Source: an uncultured Clostridia bacterium | GTDB taxonomy: Bacteria > Bacillota > Clostridia > Christensenellales > CALWSW01 | Direction of reading: 5' to 3' | Length of the DNA stretch: 6,983 bases | NCBI GenBank assembly: GCA_937874755.1 | Contig: CALNBC010000048.1 | Span: forward strand, 1 to 6,983 | In this document: piece after piece, positions 1 through 6,156 of the stretch | How the letters are laid out: each line of letters starts with the position of its first letter | How positions within the stretch are numbered: position 1 is the stretch's first letter | Notes under the pieces: generated by a model | Database searches by the model: none | What the model saw: only the letters and a program-made list of their open reading frames with translations | Told to the model about the DNA's origin: nothing | Made by a program: the position numbers and the translations under genes

Positions 1-54
1 CAAAAGGTGTTTTTGATTGAACTTGGCTTTGGGAACGTGGTTAAAAAGGTCCAT
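1..54 (-). CDS. argF: Ornithine carbamoyltransferase, N-terminal fragment (runs off left edge)
   Basis: Only the first 18 codons are in the window; they read MDLFNHVPKAKFNQKHLL on the minus strand. The closing KHLL matches the 'KHLL' found at the start of many ornithine carbamoyltransferases, and the gene sits right after argD, where argF is common in Firmicute argCJBDF operons. The product would carbamoylate ornithine to citrulline in the cytoplasm. An upstream in-frame ATG at 60-58 overlaps the argD stop as ATGA, but it directly abuts the GGAGGT ribosome binding site (66-61). The ATG at 54-52 has the normal 6-nt spacing and is preferred. The identity rests mostly on gene context, because so little protein is visible; another carbamoyltransferase or arg gene cannot be excluded. 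Confidence 0.62.
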   Translation of the reverse strand, partial: MDLFNHVPKAKFNQKHLL

Positions 55-56
55 AA

Positions 57-1250
57 TCATACCTCCGAAATTGCGGTTTTGATTGCCGGAACGATGGATA
101 AAAGCTCGTCTTCCTTCATTACCAGGGGGGGAAGGAGGCGCAGCACATTGCCGTCTGCGGTGCCGACGATATAGCCAAGCTCGCGCAATTTTGCCGTTAC
201 TTTTGCCGTCGGCGTATCCGCCGCAAGCTGAACACCAATCATAAGCCCCATGCCGCGAACGTCCACTATTTTCGGGCAATACTGCATTAGAGAGGAGAGG
301 GCGGCCTTAAAATTGCTTCCTTTTTGGGTGACAGACTCAAGGAATCCGGGCAGGGTAATCCTACCAAGCACATAAAGCCCGGCTGTGCAGCAAAGTGGGT
401 TGCCGCCGAAGGTAGTTCCGTGATCGCCAGGTTCGAAGGATGCGCAAAAATCCTTCGAAAGCACCGCGCCTATGGGCAGACCGTTGCCCAAAGCCTTGGC
501 TATGGTGAATAGGTCAGGCTGCACGCCGTAGTGCTCGTGGCAAAAAAGCTTCCCAGTTCTACCCATACCGGTTTGAACCTCGTCCAGGATTAGCAGAGTT
601 CCGGTTTCGTCGCAAAGCTCGCGGGCGAATTCGAGGTATTCCTGAGTTGCCGGCCATACGCCGCCTTCGCCCTGGATGCACTCGAGCATCAATCCTGCTG
701 TGTTTTCCGTCACGGCGGCTGCCAGCGCTTCTTTGTCGTTGAAGGGAACGTAGGTCACACCGTGCAGCAGAGGGGCAAAGGGTTTTTGGTACTTTTCCTG
801 ACCGGTCGCGGAAACTGTTGCGATGGTTCGCCCGTGGAAGGAGTGCAACGCCGAAACAAATCCCTCTCTGGGTTGACCTTTTTTGTAGAAGTATGCTCGG
901 GCGAGCTTCATAGCGCCTTCGTTCGCCTCTGCGCCACTGTTCGTGAAGAACACCTTGTCGGCACAAGAATTTTGGCACAGCAGCTTAGCGAGTGACGTTT
1001 GAGGTTCATTGTAAAAATAGTTGGAGCAGTGAATCAGCTTTTCGAGCTGTCCTTCGAGCGCGCCGATGAACCCCTCGTCGCCATACCCCAATGTGTTTAC
1101 GGCGATGCCTGCGAGAAAATCGAGGTATTCCTTGCCATTCTGGTCAAATAGGGTGCAGTCCTCTCCCTTTTCAAAGCAGATAGGAATCCTTTGACCGAAG
1201 GTATTCATGTAATACTTTTTGTCATCCGCCATCAATGTATGAATATCCAT
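57..1250 (-). CDS. argD: Acetylornithine aminotransferase (PLP enzyme)
   Basis: This cytoplasmic class-III aminotransferase converts N-acetylglutamate semialdehyde plus glutamate to N2-acetylornithine, the fourth arginine step. Numbered from the chosen start (397 aa, normal for ArgD), it shows FFTNSGAEANEGAMKLAR (102-118), which forms the phosphate/PLP pocket. SFHGRT follows at 137-142. LILDEVQTGMGRTG (220-233) contains the cofactor-binding Asp223. TIAKALGNGLPIGAV (249-263) contains Lys252, the expected Schiff-base lysine, and TTFGGNPL follows at 279-286. A longer reading to 1289 would overlap argB by 32 nt. The ATG at 1250 is preferred because GAGGG (1259-1255) lies 4 nt upstream; the later in-frame ATG at 1232 has no such site. 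The gap from argB is 7 nt and to argF 2 nt, so it is translated within the operon. ArgD enzymes often also act on succinyl-diaminopimelate, which the sequence alone cannot settle. Confidence 0.95.
   Translation of the reverse strand: MDIHTLMADDKKYYMNTFGQRIPICFEKGEDCTLFDQNGKEYLDFLAGIAVNTLGYGDEGFIGALEGQLEKLIHCSNYFYNEPQTSLAKLLCQNSCADKVFFTNSGAEANEGAMKLARAYFYKKGQPREGFVSALHSFHGRTIATVSATGQEKYQKPFAPLLHGVTYVPFNDKEALAAAVTENTAGLMLECIQGEGGVWPATQEYLEFARELCDETGTLLILDEVQTGMGRTGKLFCHEHYGVQPDLFTIAKALGNGLPIGAVLSKDFCASFEPGDHGTTFGGNPLCCTAGLYVLGRITLPGFLESVTQKGSNFKAALSSLMQYCPKIVDVRGMGLMIGVQLAADTPTAKVTAKLRELGYIVGTADGNVLRLLPPLVMKEDELLSIVPAIKTAISEV
61..66 (-). promoter_or_regulatory. Strong ribosome binding site deciding the argF start
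   Basis: The minus strand reads GGAGGT here, within the last codons of argD. It lies 6 nt before the ATG at 54 and 0 nt before the ATG at 60, so it favours the downstream start. Its position inside argD suggests that argD and argF translation are closely linked. Confidence 0.7.
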
Positions 1251-1257
1251 TCCGCCC

Positions 1258-2160
1258 TCACATATATTTGTCGCTTTTTGGCCATTCATCCGTCACCATT
1301 GTTCCAATTCCTGAGTCGGTGAAGATCTCAAGCAGTATGGGGTGGGGAATGGTGCCGTTCAAAATGTGCGTTCGGTTGACCCCGCGCTTGATGGCGTCTA
1401 TGCAGCTCATCACTTTCGGTATCATTCCGCCTGCCACCGTTCCGTCTTTCACCAGATTTTCTATATCCTCAACCCCGATGTGGTATATGAGCGAATCAGG
1501 ATCGCTCTTGTCGGAGCGGACTCCATCAATATCCGTCAGGAAAATCAGTTTTTCGGCTTTCATCTCTGCGGCGATTGCACCGGCGACAGTATCTGCATTT
1601 ATATTGAGACTTTCGCCGCCTAATCCGCAACCTATGGGTGCAATGACGGGTATGTACTCGTCGCCCGCCAGCAGGTTGAGCAGCTTTGTGTTTATCTTGG
1701 TGATGTTGCCGACGTACCCGAGGTCGACCCCGTCCTGAGCAGGGAGCTTTTCTGCCTCAATCAGCTTTGCGTCTTTGCCGTTTAGCCCTATCGCTTTGCC
1801 GCCCAGGGCGTTCAGCTTGGCAACAATGTCCACGTTTATCTTTCCTGTGAGCACCATCTGCACCGCGCCCATGGTCGCTTCGTCCGTTATTCGAAGTCCA
1901 TTGTAGAACTTTGGGGCTATGCCCATCAGCTTAAGTTGTGCGTCGATGTCCGGTCCGCCGCCATGGACGACTATTGGGTTCGCACCTACGAACTTCAAAA
2001 GGGTTATATCCTGGAGTATCTTTTGGGTCATATCGTCGTTGTGCATCGCGTTACCACCGTACTTTATGACCACCGTCTTGCCATACAGCTTTTGTATATA
2101 AGGCAGCGCCTCTATGAGTATTCCTGCCTTTTCGTATAGTATGTCTGCGTTCTTAACCAT
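1258..2160 (-). CDS. argB: Acetylglutamate kinase, arginine-sensitive type
   Basis: An amino-acid kinase family enzyme that phosphorylates N-acetylglutamate with ATP, the second and usually controlling step of arginine synthesis. Seen in the 300-aa product: VIKYGGNAM (31-39), the Gly-rich phosphate loop; VVHGGGPDID (64-73); the substrate-binding arginine in YNGLR (86-90); NINADTVAGAIA (187-198); and GGMIPK (244-249), which holds the active-site lysine. Residues 5-28 form the extra N-terminal helix, and RTHILNGT to LLEIFTDSGIGT (263-287) matches the C-terminal signature of kinases inhibited by arginine. Feedback inhibition is therefore inferred. For the start, AAGGAG lies at 2180-2175, 14 nt before the ATG, which is long, and an in-frame TAG at 2172-2170 rules out a longer protein. 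The weak AGAG nearer the ATG may serve instead. The gap to argC is 20 nt. Confidence 0.96.
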   Translation of the reverse strand: MVKNADILYEKAGILIEALPYIQKLYGKTVVIKYGGNAMHNDDMTQKILQDITLLKFVGANPIVVHGGGPDIDAQLKLMGIAPKFYNGLRITDEATMGAVQMVLTGKINVDIVAKLNALGGKAIGLNGKDAKLIEAEKLPAQDGVDLGYVGNITKINTKLLNLLAGDEYIPVIAPIGCGLGGESLNINADTVAGAIAAEMKAEKLIFLTDIDGVRSDKSDPDSLIYHIGVEDIENLVKDGTVAGGMIPKVMSCIDAIKRGVNRTHILNGTIPHPILLEIFTDSGIGTMVTDEWPKSDKYM

Positions 2161-2180
2161 TGTGTTACTCTATGCTCCTT

Positions 2181-3221
2181 TTATATTGTCCAAGGGAGGG
2201 CGTTCAGCCCTTCGGTTTCGGGAAGGCCGAACACTATGTTCATGTTCTGGACAGCCTGCCCTGCAGCACCCTTAATGAGGTTATCCAACGTGGAAACCAC
2301 TATGACGCGATTCGTGCGTTCGTCTGCCACTATGTCTATACACACCCTGTTTGTTCCCACGACGTGCCTTAGCTCGGGCAACGAGCCTTCGGGAAGCACT
2401 GTTACAAAGGGTTCGCTGGAATACATTTCGGAATAAACCGCGAGCAGCTCCTTCGAGCTGCACTGCTGCGAGAGTGTGGCGTAACTCGTGGCGATTATGC
2501 CGCGATTTATGGGCAATAAGTGCGGCGTGAAGTTGAGCGCTATTTCGCTTCCTGCGAGCTTGGAGAGTTCCTGTTCGATTTCGGATGTATGCCTGTGCGT
2601 CGCGACCGAATACGCTTTGCAGTTGCCCGACAGTTCCGTAAGGAGCTTCTCTGGGGCGAGGGAACGACCCGCGCCGGTAGCGCCGGATTTTGCGTCTATG
2701 ATGATAGTAGAAGTATCTATCAACCGGTTTTTGACGAGGGGAGCAAGGGCGAGTATCGAGCAGGTGGTGTAACACCCCGGGTTTCCGATGATACGAGACT
2801 GGGCAATCTTTTCCCTGTAAAGTTCGGGAAGGCCGTAAACAGCCTGCTTCATCAACTCGGGGCAGGGGTGGGTGACCCCGTACCATTTTGAATACACTTC
2901 TTCGTCTTCGTACCGAAAATCCGCGCTCATGTCTATGACTACTGTTCCGTTAGCGTAAAGCTCTGCAGCGAGGTTCGCCGAAGCCGCATGGGGAAGGGCG
3001 GTGAAAACAACATCGCATTCTTTGGCTATTTCGGCAGCGTCAGTAGTACAAATATTTGGCAAATCGTACCCCTCAAGGGAAGGGTATACATTGCTCATCG
3101 CCTGCCCGTTACCGGAACGGGATGAAAGGTTGACAAGGGTTACCCCCGGGTGAGCCGAGAGAATCCGCGTAAGCTCAAGACCAACATAACCCGTCGCGCC
3201 TGCTATACCTGCCTTTATCAT
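2181..3221 (-). CDS. argC: N-acetyl-gamma-glutamyl-phosphate reductase
   Basis: NADPH-dependent reduction of N-acetylglutamyl phosphate to N-acetylglutamate semialdehyde, third step of arginine synthesis, cytoplasmic. In the 346-aa product I see the N-terminal nucleotide-binding motif GIAGATGYVG (5-14), SSRSG (33-37), FTALPH (73-78), the catalytic cysteine Cys150 in IIGNPGCYTT (144-153), the KSGATGAGR loop (178-186) and the conserved HRHTSEIEQ segment (209-217). This matches the usual length of about 345 aa for the shorter, bacterial ArgC type. The frame extends upstream to a GTG at 3230, but that GTG is part of the AGAGGTG ribosome binding site, so the ATG at 3221 is the real start. First gene of the operon, with the promoter and operator candidates just upstream. 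Nothing looks damaged. Confidence 0.96.
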   Translation of the reverse strand: MIKAGIAGATGYVGLELTRILSAHPGVTLVNLSSRSGNGQAMSNVYPSLEGYDLPNICTTDAAEIAKECDVVFTALPHAASANLAAELYANGTVVIDMSADFRYEDEEVYSKWYGVTHPCPELMKQAVYGLPELYREKIAQSRIIGNPGCYTTCSILALAPLVKNRLIDTSTIIIDAKSGATGAGRSLAPEKLLTELSGNCKAYSVATHRHTSEIEQELSKLAGSEIALNFTPHLLPINRGIIATSYATLSQQCSSKELLAVYSEMYSSEPFVTVLPEGSLPELRHVVGTNRVCIDIVADERTNRVIVVSTLDNLIKGAAGQAVQNMNIVFGLPETEGLNALPWTI

Positions 3222-3227
3222 AAAAAA

Positions 3228-3234
3228 CACCTCT
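3228..3234 (-). promoter_or_regulatory. Ribosome binding site of argC, overlapping a false GTG start
   Basis: The minus strand reads AGAGGTG, a good match to the 16S anti-Shine-Dalgarno sequence, 6 nt before the ATG at 3221. The GTG inside it is in frame with argC and could be mistaken for a start codon. Confidence 0.75.
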
Positions 3235-3260
3235 GTTGTTCCAGTTTTGCCTGAAAATCT

Positions 3261-3278
3261 TATAAATAAATATACAGC
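3261..3278. promoter_or_regulatory. ARG-box-like operator 2, over the -10
   Basis: The plus strand reads TATAAATAAATATACAGC, matching the same Bacillus box at about 12 of 18 positions and overlapping the proposed argC -10. It lies 34 bp from the first site, close to three helical turns. Because the box is AT-rich, this weaker site is more likely to be chance than the first. Confidence 0.28.
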
Positions 3279-3297
3279 ACGATGAAAGAAAATGCAA
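3269..3297 (-). promoter_or_regulatory. Candidate sigma-A-type promoter of the arginine operon
   Basis: On the minus strand, TTGCAT (3297-3292) and TATATT (3274-3269) are separated by exactly 17 nt. The -10 element matches TATAAT at 5 of 6 positions; the -35 element is weak, matching only TTG. Transcription would begin near 3262 and leave a leader of about 40 nt before argC. This is the best promoter I can find in the 160-nt divergent gap, but in AT-rich DNA it could be a chance match. Confidence 0.45.
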
Positions 3298-3312
3298 GAA
3301 TAATATTGCTAA
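3295..3312. promoter_or_regulatory. ARG-box-like operator 1 (ArgR/AhrC), over the -35
   Basis: The plus strand reads CAAGAATAATATTGCTAA, which by my count matches the Bacillus AhrC box CATGAATAAAAATKCAAK (recalled from the literature) at 13 of 18 positions. It contains most of the imperfect palindrome GCAAGAATAATATTGC (3294-3309; 6 of 8 base pairs). It overlaps the proposed argC -35, where bound repressor would block polymerase. The regulator gene is not in this window. Confidence 0.4.
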
Positions 3313-3382
3313 GTTTGTGGATGAATAGAACGTTGGTAATTAGAGCATAATTCTGGAAGAACAGACTCGGGAGGTAAAATCA

Positions 3383-4516
3383 ATGAAAAAAGGCGTTTTA
3401 ATAGGAGGTCTATTGTGCCTGGCTCTCGTTGGAGCAGCGATTGTAGCGGTGCTTGTGCAACCTGTGATGGTGCAAGGCGCCTCGGTGACAAGAGGTGACA
3501 TCACTCGAACGGAAAACCTTATGGGGGAATTCATTCCAATCAGCCGGCAAAACGTCGTCTGTACAAAAAACGGAGTTGTCGGCTCTGTAGCAATCGCAGT
3601 GGGAGACTCAATAGCCGAGGGAGACACTGTCATCACTTTGTCCGGCGATTCGCTTTCTGAGGAGCTTAGTGCTGTCGAAACAGCGTTGCGCAACCTCGAA
3701 AATAGCGAAAAAGCATCGGCAGTTTCAGCAAAAACCGACCCGGAAGAAGAAGAGCTTCGCCAGGCGATTTCATTGGCTCTCGCCAATGCAGAAGACGCAA
3801 AGTCGCTCGCCCAAAGCATGGGAGTCGAGTATACGAAATTTAACGGTGCTGTGGCTACCTACATTTCCGTAAGCGCCAAAGCGGTGTTCAATGCAAATCA
3901 AAATGCAGATGATACTTCAAAAAAAGAGACGAAGGATAATAATAATGAAGAAACTAAGCTTCTTGGGTGGAGGGATGAGCTCAACGCCCAGCTTGCGAGT
4001 CTCGAAGTATTTTCCGGCGTGTCGGGCAGTGTGCTGTCGGTCAGCGCTATGGAAGGCGTGTCGGTCGATGAGGGGGACGTGCTCGCCGTTGCAGGCAACT
4101 CCCACGGTGGGCTTTTGACCACGATAGATACAACCGGCAACATCGAGGCGGACGACGAGGTAACCATCGTTAGCGACGGACTGAGCTGGTCTGGGTGGGT
4201 GGTCGAAAAGGACGGAAACGTGCTGTACATCCAGCCCGAGACGGGTTTTGTCGCAAACGATGAAATTGAGGTTGTCGCGACGCTGGAATCCGCTCTGGAT
4301 GTCTGTATGCTCCCTATCGAGTGCCTCGGCGAGGACAATTCTAGCGAATACGTGCTGATACTCAACGTCGAAGGCAAGCTAGAAAGAAGGGACGTTACAA
4401 CCACCCTCGAGCGAGGCGGAATGGTTGCGGTTACATCGGGGGTAGGCATTGGCGAAACGGCGGTATATTATCCGGACAGATACAACGAAGGCATCAGCGC
4501 AAAACTGTATGAATAA
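3383..4516 (+). CDS. Membrane-anchored HlyD/MacA-like adaptor (membrane fusion) protein, orphan
   Basis: Residues 5-30 form one hydrophobic segment after MKK, acting as a signal anchor; the cysteine at 12 is not in a good lipobox. The rest lies outside the membrane. Residues 57-88 and 208-238 look like the two halves of a split lipoyl/biotinyl domain: VVCTKNGVVGSV with VGDSIAEGDTVITL, then VFSGVSGSVLSV with VSVDEGDVLAVAG. Between them, 90-207 is charged, helical and probably coiled-coil, with an Asn/Lys/Glu-rich linker at about 172-192. Residues 245-377 resemble the beta-barrel and membrane-proximal regions, ending in the family-like LERGGMVAVTSGVGIGETAVYY. Such adaptors couple to ABC or RND exporters, but no ATPase or permease gene adjoins it, so partner and substrate are unknown. 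The start is well supported by GGGAGGT (3369-3375), 7 nt upstream. It is divergent from argC and followed by a terminator, so probably monocistronic. I saw no convincing promoter of its own. Confidence 0.8.
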   Translation: MKKGVLIGGLLCLALVGAAIVAVLVQPVMVQGASVTRGDITRTENLMGEFIPISRQNVVCTKNGVVGSVAIAVGDSIAEGDTVITLSGDSLSEELSAVETALRNLENSEKASAVSAKTDPEEEELRQAISLALANAEDAKSLAQSMGVEYTKFNGAVATYISVSAKAVFNANQNADDTSKKETKDNNNEETKLLGWRDELNAQLASLEVFSGVSGSVLSVSAMEGVSVDEGDVLAVAGNSHGGLLTTIDTTGNIEADDEVTIVSDGLSWSGWVVEKDGNVLYIQPETGFVANDEIEVVATLESALDVCMLPIECLGEDNSSEYVLILNVEGKLERRDVTTTLERGGMVAVTSGVGIGETAVYYPDRYNEGISAKLYE

Positions 4517-4562
4517 TCACTGTTGCCTGGCAGCACTCTCCCAAATGAACAGCAAAAATTAT

Positions 4563-4588
4563 AGGAACGCTTGACGAGCGTTCCTTTT
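4563..4588 (+). terminator. Rho-independent terminator after the adaptor gene
   Basis: AGGAACGCT (4563-4571) pairs perfectly with AGCGTTCCT (4577-4585) around the 5-nt loop TGACG, and the T tract runs 4585-4588. It lies 46 nt past the adaptor stop and before trmK, separating the two units. The T tract is short (TTTT followed by GACTGTT), so termination may be incomplete. Confidence 0.75.
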
Positions 4589-4599
4589 GACTGTTAAAT
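4571..4599 (+). promoter_or_regulatory. Candidate promoter of the trmK unit, overlapping the terminator
   Basis: TTGACG (4571-4576; 5 of 6 matches to TTGACA) and TTAAAT (4594-4599; 4 of 6 matches to TATAAT) are 17 nt apart. Transcription would start near 4606, at the first possible trmK ATG. The -35 sits in the loop of the terminator hairpin. A second TTGACT (4587-4592) and a TATACT (4599-4604) are also present but are not properly spaced with each other. Confidence 0.35.
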
Positions 4600-4605
4600 A
4601 TACTT

Positions 4606-5349
4606 ATGAATATCGATACAGCGCACAGAGAAACGATGCGCACCACCGCAAGGCTTACAGCCCTTGCCGAGATGCTGCCGAATGTGGATGCTATTGCAGA
4701 CGTAGGTAGCGACCACGGGCTGCTTTGCGCCTATATGCTCACTATCGGCAAATGCAAAAAGGCAATTGCGGTAGACATTAGCACCAGCGCCGTCGAAAAG
4801 GCAAGCCTTCTCGCTCGATCCCTGGGGATCGAGGACAGTCTCATACCAAGACTGGGGGACGGGCTCTTGTCGATTTCACCGGGGGAGGTTGGTGCAGCGG
4901 CAATCGCGGGTATGGGCGGCAGGCTCATAGTCTCGATAATTAATTCTTCCCCCAAAGTTTCCCAAAGAATCCCGCTGGTTTTGCAACCAATGCAGCAAAT
5001 TGGGGAGCTTAGAAGGTTCCTGAAGGCAAACGGTTTTGCGGTGACAGAAGAGCGAATGGTCAAGGAAAACGGCAGAATATTCGAAATGATGACCGTCGAG
5101 CAGGGGCAGTATAAGCAGGCGGCGGATATCCCCAAAGAATTGGAGGACGAAATAGGTTCGTTTCTTTGGGAAAGGGGCGACCCGCTGCTTTGCGAGAGTC
5201 TTAGAAGGAGCGCAAAAGCCTTCAAAAGGGCAGCTTCCGAAGCGCGTGCACCCGATGAAATTGTACGCGGGCTCGAGGAAAAATCAGAAGCTTACTTTTC
5301 GGCGGCAGTTGTGGCAGAAGCAAAGGGGAGGCATCATGTACATAACTAA
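4606..5349 (+). CDS. trmK: tRNA (adenine(22)-N1)-methyltransferase TrmK
   Basis: An S-adenosylmethionine-dependent methyltransferase predicted to make 1-methyladenosine at position 22 in the tRNA D-loop region. In the 247-aa reading, DVGSDHGLL (32-40) is the SAM-binding motif I, VDIS (56-59) holds the acidic residue for the SAM ribose, DGL (85-87) follows, AAAIAGMGG (97-105) is the TrmK hallmark, and LVLQPMQQ (124-131) matches the family's LQP segment. Residues about 168-240 form the helical C-terminal domain typical of the family. The start is uncertain: neither this ATG nor the in-frame ATG at 4636 (residue 11) has a good ribosome binding site. The later one fits the family N-terminus and would leave a leader of about 30 nt from the candidate promoter; this one would be nearly leaderless. 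It overlaps the NIF3 gene by 14 nt, the same pairing as Bacillus yqfN-yqfO, which strongly supports the call. Confidence 0.93.
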   Translation: MNIDTAHRETMRTTARLTALAEMLPNVDAIADVGSDHGLLCAYMLTIGKCKKAIAVDISTSAVEKASLLARSLGIEDSLIPRLGDGLLSISPGEVGAAAIAGMGGRLIVSIINSSPKVSQRIPLVLQPMQQIGELRRFLKANGFAVTEERMVKENGRIFEMMTVEQGQYKQAADIPKELEDEIGSFLWERGDPLLCESLRRSAKAFKRAASEARAPDEIVRGLEEKSEAYFSAAVVAEAKGRHHVHN

Positions 5350-6145
5350 AAAACAGTTGCTCGAAGCTATGGAGAGCATTGCGCCCGCGAACCTTGCACA
5401 GGAATGGGACAATGTGGGTATGCTGATAGACTGCGGCAACGAAGAATACAAGAAAATTCTGTTTGCCTTGAACCTTACCGAGGATGTGGCTATTCAGGCT
5501 AAGGACATTGAAGCGGACTTGGTCATAACCCACCACCCGATAATGCTGTCCGGAATAAAGAGACTGGACGGTAAAACAGGCGAATCCCGCGCGATTATAC
5601 TGCTGATAAAAAACGGTATATCTCATTTTGCCGCGCACACCAATTTCGACTGCGCGCAAGAAGGCACAAACGCGCATCTTGCATCGATGCTCGGACTTGC
5701 CAACACCAGGCCGCTTACGGCTGACGGAATGGGAAGAATAGGAGAAATAGAGGGCGGTATTACCCTAATCGACTTAGCTAAAAGAATAAGCGAGGTGCTC
5801 TGCATAAGAGACCTTCGCGTAGCAGGCGACCCGGATAAGCTCATTGGCAAACTGGCAATTGTCACGGGTTCGGGTATGAGCTTTGTAGGCGATGCGCTCA
5901 CTGTAGGAGCGGACGCACTATTGACTGGGGATGTCAAGTACCACGACGCACTGGAAGCAGTGGATGCGGGTCTTGCTGTGATAGATGCGGGTCACTTCAT
6001 AACGGAGCGCCCAGCAATTTTCCGTTTAATTCAAGGTTTACAAGCACATTTTGATAAGCTACAATGTAATGTGGATATTATGACTGAACTGTGCCTTGCG
6101 AAAGAAAAAGATGTTTTTTGGAACGCTGGGAACTCAGTGGAATAG
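5336..6145 (+). CDS. NIF3/YbgI-family dinuclear metal-binding protein (short form)
   Basis: Member of the DUF34/NIF3 family, whose hexameric rings carry a two-metal site. The biochemical role is not settled; a GTP cyclohydrolase-type label is often attached on weak grounds. In the 269-aa product, LAQEWDNVGML (20-30) is the family N-terminus. VITHHPIM (63-70) gives metal ligands His66 and His67, and HTNFD (101-105) gives His101 and Asp105. LLTGDVKYHDA (195-205) is a conserved stretch, and DAGHFITERP (217-226) gives His220 and Glu224. All ligands expected of an intact site are present. It lacks the roughly 100-residue inserted domain of Bacillus YqfO (about 370 aa) and resembles E. coli YbgI in size. 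The ATG is backed by GGGGAGG (5324-5330), 5 nt upstream, inside the trmK end, which suggests coupled translation. Confidence 0.93.
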   Translation: MYITKKQLLEAMESIAPANLAQEWDNVGMLIDCGNEEYKKILFALNLTEDVAIQAKDIEADLVITHHPIMLSGIKRLDGKTGESRAIILLIKNGISHFAAHTNFDCAQEGTNAHLASMLGLANTRPLTADGMGRIGEIEGGITLIDLAKRISEVLCIRDLRVAGDPDKLIGKLAIVTGSGMSFVGDALTVGADALLTGDVKYHDALEAVDAGLAVIDAGHFITERPAIFRLIQGLQAHFDKLQCNVDIMTELCLAKEKDVFWNAGNSVE

Positions 6146-6149
6146 AGGT
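6144..6149 (+). promoter_or_regulatory. Ribosome binding site pointing to a TTG start
   Basis: AGAGGT shares two bases with the TAG stop of the NIF3 gene. It is 7 nt before the in-frame TTG at 6157, 1 nt before another TTG at 6151, and 16 nt before the first ATG at 6166. Spacing favours TTG 6157. Confidence 0.5.
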
Positions 6150-6156
6150 ATTGTAT

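Noticed and set aside
1235..1738. Plus-strand open frame of 167 codons opposite argB
   Set aside because: Antisense to well-conserved argB codons; the product has no recognisable motif.
2218..2836. 13-nt direct repeat TTCGGGAAGGCCG at about 2218-2230 and 2824-2836
   Set aside because: Both copies lie within argC and encode the similar peptides FGLPE and YGLPE; most likely coincidence of conserved protein motifs and codon choice, not a mobile repeat.
3346..3351. CATAAT as a -10 element for the adaptor gene
   Set aside because: It matches 5 of 6 positions, but no -35-like sequence lies 16-18 nt upstream and there is no extended -10 TG, so a promoter cannot be supported.
3340..3819. Minus-strand open frame of 159 codons covering the divergent gap and the adaptor N-terminus
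   Set aside because: Shadow of the adaptor gene: Ser/Thr-rich composition, no recognisable domain, and it would run through the putative control region.
3898..4449. Open reading frame of 183 codons on the minus strand opposite the adaptor gene
   Set aside because: The product is Ser/Thr/Pro-rich low-complexity sequence, as expected from antisense reading of an acidic gene. There is no family resemblance, and the plus-strand gene has a perfect ribosome binding site.
4523..4537. TGTTGCCTGGCAGCA, which resembles the first bases of a 5S rRNA (TGCCTGGC) and can form a small hairpin
   Set aside because: Only about 10 nt resemble 5S rRNA and nothing downstream continues the similarity. The hairpin is a 5-bp stem with a G-T pair and no T tract, so it is neither a gene nor a terminator.
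4731..5225. Minus-strand open frame of 164 codons opposite trmK
   Set aside because: Shadow frame; trmK carries all family motifs on the plus strand.
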